The notes under the pieces: model-generated | Told to the model about the DNA's origin: nothing | Databases searched by the model: none | What the model saw: only the letters and a program-made list of their open reading frames with translations | In this document: piece after piece, positions 61,033 through 64,000 of the stretch | How the letters are laid out: each line of letters begins with the position of its first letter | Numbering within the stretch: position 1 is the stretch's first letter | Program-made: the position numbers and the translations under genes | DNA from: RGIG7213 sp045540335 | Lineage (GTDB): Bacteria; Bacillota; Clostridia; Oscillospirales; CAG-272 | Assembly: GCA_045540335.1 (NCBI GenBank) | Contig: JAZQHC010000036.1 | Span: forward strand, 1 to 64,000 | DNA length: 64,000 bases | Direction of reading: 5' to 3'

Positions 61033-61076
61033 CTACCGTACGAAAGAAACGATTCTTTCGTACGGTAGTTTTTTTA
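61033..61076. terminator. Bidirectional terminator between the RsgI-like gene and the EIIC-like gene
   Basis: Perfect 16-bp stem CTACCGTACGAAAGAA/TTCTTTCGTACGGTAG, loop ACGA, T run on the plus strand and A run upstream. Confidence 0.95.
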
Positions 61077-61079
61077 AAA

Positions 61080-62159
61080 TCAATCGGGCAGCTTCATATC
61101 GCCGTCGTGTATTTTGCCCGACCTGCGAAGAAGCTCTGAAAACAAAAGGCTTAACCCCGCAGGTAAAATAAAATACATCAACGCTATTTTTATAAGCACC
61201 TCTGTTGTGCTTGCGCCTGCGGCAGTCATATCTGCAAACGACAATATCGGCCCTACAAGCCCTGCCGTGCCCATGCCCGAGCCTGCCGCAGAGTTAGTCA
61301 TTTTAAAAAGCATTGTAGAAAGCGGACCTAATATGGCACTTGCAAGTATGGGCGGAAGCCAAATTACAGGCCTTTTAATTATATTGGGCATTTGAAGCAT
61401 GCTTGTACCCAAGCCTTGCGCCAGCAAACCGCCCATTTTATTTTCTCTGTAACTGATGACGGCAAAGCCTATCATGTTTGCGCAACAGCCGACCGTAGCC
61501 GCGCCTGCCGCAATTCCCGAAAGATTAAGTATAACGCCGATAGCAGCCGAGCTTATCGGCAGTGTTAAAAACATACCCATCAATACGGAAACGATTATTC
61601 CCGTTAAAAACGGCTGCGACTGCACGCCGTATTCTACAAGGCTTCCAAGCCACGTATTAAAGCTTGCAATCGGTTCACCCGTTATCATACCGGCAAATCC
61701 GCCAAGCGACACAGCCACAAGCGGCGTAAGAATAATGTCTATCTTCGTGCGGCCTGCAACAAGACCGCCAAGCTCGATACACACGTACGCGGCGATAAAC
61801 GCGTTCAACGGATCGCCCGCACCGGATAAAGCAATATTCTGCATTGAAGGTATCTTCGAGGCAAACGCACCGATAAATCCGCATGCCGCCGCCGAAAAAA
61901 TAACAAGGGGCTTTGCATTAAGCTTTACGGCAACGCCACAGCCGATACCTGCACCCGTAGCAACCTGTGCCACAGCGCCTATATTAGAAAGTATAACGCC
62001 TGTTTGCCCGGGGATATATACGCCAAGCTGTTTTAATATAGTACCTATTATCAACGTAGAGAAAAGGCCCAACGCCATACCGGAAAGCCCGTCTATAAAC
62101 AGCCTGTTTAAATAACTTTTCAAAAGCCCCCACGGGGTTCTGCTTTTTTTCTTTGCCAT
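61080..62159 (-). CDS. PTS EIIC-like membrane protein (PF13303 type), orphan
   Basis: Multi-pass membrane protein of 359 residues with about ten hydrophobic, glycine-rich segments; similar to the PTS_EIIC_2 family (GLSGMALGLFSTLIIGTIL, GAGIGCGVAVKL, GVILNLSGIAAGAATVGCCANMIG). No EIIA, EIIB or HPr gene is nearby, so it may act as a carrier without phosphorylation or use components elsewhere. The upstream neighbour, 54 nt away, encodes a double-ACT protein, which might hint at an amino-acid link. Substrate unknown. Confidence 0.82.
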   Translation of the reverse strand: MAKKKSRTPWGLLKSYLNRLFIDGLSGMALGLFSTLIIGTILKQLGVYIPGQTGVILSNIGAVAQVATGAGIGCGVAVKLNAKPLVIFSAAACGFIGAFASKIPSMQNIALSGAGDPLNAFIAAYVCIELGGLVAGRTKIDIILTPLVAVSLGGFAGMITGEPIASFNTWLGSLVEYGVQSQPFLTGIIVSVLMGMFLTLPISSAAIGVILNLSGIAAGAATVGCCANMIGFAVISYRENKMGGLLAQGLGTSMLQMPNIIKRPVIWLPPILASAILGPLSTMLFKMTNSAAGSGMGTAGLVGPILSFADMTAAGASTTEVLIKIALMYFILPAGLSLLFSELLRRSGKIHDGDMKLPD

Positions 62160-62213
62160 ATTTCCTCCGTAAATCTACCGTTTTAACGTGCGGTACATAG
62201 CACAAACGGAAAT

Positions 62214-62648
62214 TTACATTTTATAGATATCCTCGCCTTTAAGCAAGGCTGCCCCTGCGTTGATAAGTAATTTTTCAGCCAATTCCGTAGGAGTTGCACT
62301 TATAATAATGCACGCGTGCTTTTCATCGCCGGGGGTAAGAAAAGCGTACATATAATCTATACTTACGCCTGCACACGCCAAAAACTGCATCGCCTCGGAA
62401 AAGCTGCCGGGTCTATCCTCTATTTTTACTGCCAGCACTTCTGTAAGTGCAGTCATCAAGCCTGCTTTGCGGCAAACCTCGTCTGCCTTGTCGGGTTCGT
62501 TAACTATCAAGCGCAAAATACCGAAATCCGTCGTATCTGCGATAGACAGCGCGCGGATATTTATGCCCGCACTTGCCAAAACACGAGTGATTTCCGCCAC
62601 CCTGCCCGATTTATTTTCCATAAATATTGAAAGCTGCTTAACTCTCAT
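62214..62648 (-). CDS. Double ACT-domain protein
   Basis: A small ligand-sensing protein of 144 residues made only of two ACT domains: VKQLSIFMENKSGRVAEITRVLASAGINIRALS and VLAVKIEDRPGSFSEAMQFLACAGVSIDYMYAF. Such stand-alone proteins bind amino acids and can regulate neighbouring enzymes. The start is taken at the ATG 62648 (GGAGGA upstream); the longer in-frame version would run into the DHHW gene. It may be co-transcribed with the EIIC-like gene 54 nt downstream. Confidence 0.9.
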   Translation of the reverse strand: MRVKQLSIFMENKSGRVAEITRVLASAGINIRALSIADTTDFGILRLIVNEPDKADEVCRKAGLMTALTEVLAVKIEDRPGSFSEAMQFLACAGVSIDYMYAFLTPGDEKHACIIISATPTELAEKLLINAGAALLKGEDIYKM

Positions 62649-62667
62649 AACATCCTCCGTTATTTTA

Positions 62668-63852
62668 TTATTCTGCCGAGGGGGTCGGGTTAAAGAAATC
62701 ACCCAAGCCTACCCCGCCTGCGTTATACATTACCATAACAATATCTGCCCCGATCTTCGTTGCATATTCTGCTGCGGAAAAATCTTCAATGTGGCGAAGG
62801 TCAAGAATGTGTAATTCTTTGCACGCCAAGGCAAGATAAGGCGACGTAACGCGCGAAAAACTATCCTTTATAAGAACTATTTTTTTATCGTTTACTGCTT
62901 TATGGTTCGTTATTATCTGCAGGTCGTGGTCGGCGTTAAGATATACGCTGTAATTTAATCTGCCGAACCTGACGTCAGGTGAAAAGCTTTCAAAACAGAA
63001 AACAGATTCGTAAAACGTGCCGCTTTTTTCTTCACCGCTTGTATTAACAGTCATTTCCGTATCGAATTTCGGATATATCAGCGTAAAATCATCTACGGGG
63101 GTATAAATACGGCCAACGCGCGAGCCCTGCGAGCCTACGAAGCATTGTTCGTACGTTTCTTGCGTATAGTTATCGAGATTCGTTACTTGTTCGTCAAACA
63201 CGAAGCCATAATCGTTTTTCAATTTTTCGCAAATTTTTTGGTGTGCAAAAAATCCTGCTTGGGTAGTCCAATGGTGGTCGGTTTTAAAAAACAAATCGTA
63301 ATGGTCATACCCTGCGTCGTGTATTTCTTTTTCAAAATCTATATAATCTATATCTGATTTTGATAAAAGCTGCATAAAATTCGATATATTTCTGAAGCCG
63401 CTGTATGTACCCGTGTGCAACTGGCTATCGTCTAACCTGCATACCTTTTCAGGCACTTGAAGATACAGAAAATCTATGCCGTTATTGCTTAAATAATCTT
63501 GAAAAACCTCAAGCTCTTCCAATTCGGCCGTTCCTTCAATTGCATTTTCTTCAACTGCACCGTTTGTAAGATATCCGTTTTTAAGCCTGGTAATATCAGC
63601 ACCTATATCGTAAACGTAGTTTTTACCGGTTATACCGTGGTATGCACCGTTAAGGTCGATATAACTATCTCTTAAAGGGGAGTTGACAGCGTCCCTATCC
63701 TTAACGAACAAAAATATATCTTTAAGCAGCGAAAGCGATAAAGGTCTGTCTTCAAATTCTCTTACGGCGTTTTTCGTCGTATTTACACCGTACATAACGG
63801 CAGATATACCGAGAAAAACCGTAATGAAAACAGCAAATATTTTATATTTCAT
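62668..63852 (-). CDS. DHHW-family (AlgX/AlgJ-like) protein
   Basis: Extracytoplasmic SGNH-hydrolase-like protein that works with an MBOAT acyltransferase to O-acetylate an exopolysaccharide or wall polymer. The 394-residue protein has an N-terminal signal anchor (about 5-24, IFAVFITVFLGISAVMYGV), FLYLQVPEKV, and the defining motif FKTDHHWTTQAGF. The catalytic Ser region is likely LIKDSFSR. It overlaps nothing downstream (19 nt to the ACT gene) and lies 15 nt after the MBOAT gene at the edge, matching the usual pair. Confidence 0.9.
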   Translation of the reverse strand: MKYKIFAVFITVFLGISAVMYGVNTTKNAVREFEDRPLSLSLLKDIFLFVKDRDAVNSPLRDSYIDLNGAYHGITGKNYVYDIGADITRLKNGYLTNGAVEENAIEGTAELEELEVFQDYLSNNGIDFLYLQVPEKVCRLDDSQLHTGTYSGFRNISNFMQLLSKSDIDYIDFEKEIHDAGYDHYDLFFKTDHHWTTQAGFFAHQKICEKLKNDYGFVFDEQVTNLDNYTQETYEQCFVGSQGSRVGRIYTPVDDFTLIYPKFDTEMTVNTSGEEKSGTFYESVFCFESFSPDVRFGRLNYSVYLNADHDLQIITNHKAVNDKKIVLIKDSFSRVTSPYLALACKELHILDLRHIEDFSAAEYATKIGADIVMVMYNAGGVGLGDFFNPTPSAE

Positions 63853-63867
63853 TCCATTTTCCCCCTA

Positions 63868-64000
63868 TCAGAAATTAAAGTAAATAAACGGGTTGTACGA
63901 GCCTTTGACTATACAGCTTACCGCTACTATAAACACAACTGCCAACGACAAAGGATACACGGCATCCGCTATCTTCGATGATTTTATTTTTTCGGGCAGA
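63868..64000 (-). CDS. MBOAT family O-acyltransferase, C-terminal 43 residues (cut by window edge)
   Basis: Only the end is inside the window: LPEKIKSSKIADAVYPLSLAVVFIVAVSCIV in part, ending SYNPFIYFNF. The last residues form a membrane helix and the FIYF-type ending common to MBOAT proteins paired with DHHW partners. It should move acetyl groups across the membrane for the following DHHW protein, 15 nt away. Confidence 0.75.
   Translation of the reverse strand, partial: LPEKIKSSKIADAVYPLSLAVVFIVAVSCIVKGSYNPFIYFNF

Noticed and set aside
1..64000. Prophage, IS elements, rRNA or tRNA genes
   Set aside because: I found no integrase, transposase, terminal inverted repeats, tRNA-like cloverleafs or rRNA sequence; coding density and gene content are chromosomal.

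Overview
The window looks like a chromosomal segment of an anaerobic, Gram-positive-type member of the Bacillota, most likely Clostridia. Supporting signs are the rnc / radical SAM / smc / ftsY block, TrmFO instead of TrmA, RsfS and YqeK, a reverse rubrerythrin with its rubredoxin domain first, a T-box leader, teichoic-acid-type enzymes, DUF4358 and MBOAT/DHHW proteins, and strong aGGAGg ribosome binding sites with TTGACA-N17-TATAAT promoters. I see no phage, insertion sequence, CRISPR array, rRNA or tRNA. Genes tile the window densely and none of the recognised genes is frameshifted. The assignment is inferred from gene content; no database search was possible.

Left part (1-16000, all minus strand): a housekeeping run read leftwards. 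rlmB-like, dprA, topA and trmFO come first, then rnc, a radical SAM protein, smc, ftsY, rdgB, yhbY, nadD, yqeK, rsfS and leuS (cut by the left edge). Many of these genes overlap or abut, which points to translational coupling. 16200-17300 holds an Rrf2 regulator and reverse rubrerythrin (oxidative or iron-sulfur stress).

17500-26700: envelope genes. There is a lone GT2 glycosyltransferase, an ABC-F ATPase, an unknown membrane protein, then a minus-strand cluster of GT2, CDP-glycerol glycerophosphotransferase-like, TagD-like cytidylyltransferase and NAGPA-type phosphodiester glycosidase, with a divergent GT4. Together these suggest synthesis and trimming of a wall glycopolymer.

26700-34750: htpG, a SpoIIQ-like M23 protein, a MATE exporter with a divergent MarR regulator, a DUF4358 lipoprotein, an ECF sigma operon with two membrane proteins, and a PNPOx-fold protein.

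34800-46000: a long minus-strand operon running fba, acyl-ACP thioesterase, a degenerate LytM protein, cysE, cysS, homocysteine methyltransferase, truB, mfd. It mixes carbon, lipid, cysteine/methionine and information-processing functions.

46100-52400: DUF2156 and GH36 genes, then a trpB gene without trpA. trpB is followed 2 nt later by an unusual inositol-monophosphatase/HAD fusion, and both lie behind a tryptophan-type T-box leader. A possible 13-residue Trp-containing leader peptide sits between the T-box terminator and trpB.

52300-64000: a MarR-controlled heterodimeric ABC exporter, an ECF sigma with a zinc anti-sigma, MetA (acetyl-CoA type by residue 111), an ECF sigma with an RsgI-like anti-sigma carrying four PepSY repeats, an orphan EIIC-like membrane protein, a double-ACT protein, and a DHHW/MBOAT O-acetylation pair cut by the right edge. 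The most unusual items are the trpB T-box operon with its fused phosphatase, the degenerate LytM enzyme, the ABC-F protein lacking its second Walker A lysine, and the sigma/anti-sigma modules.
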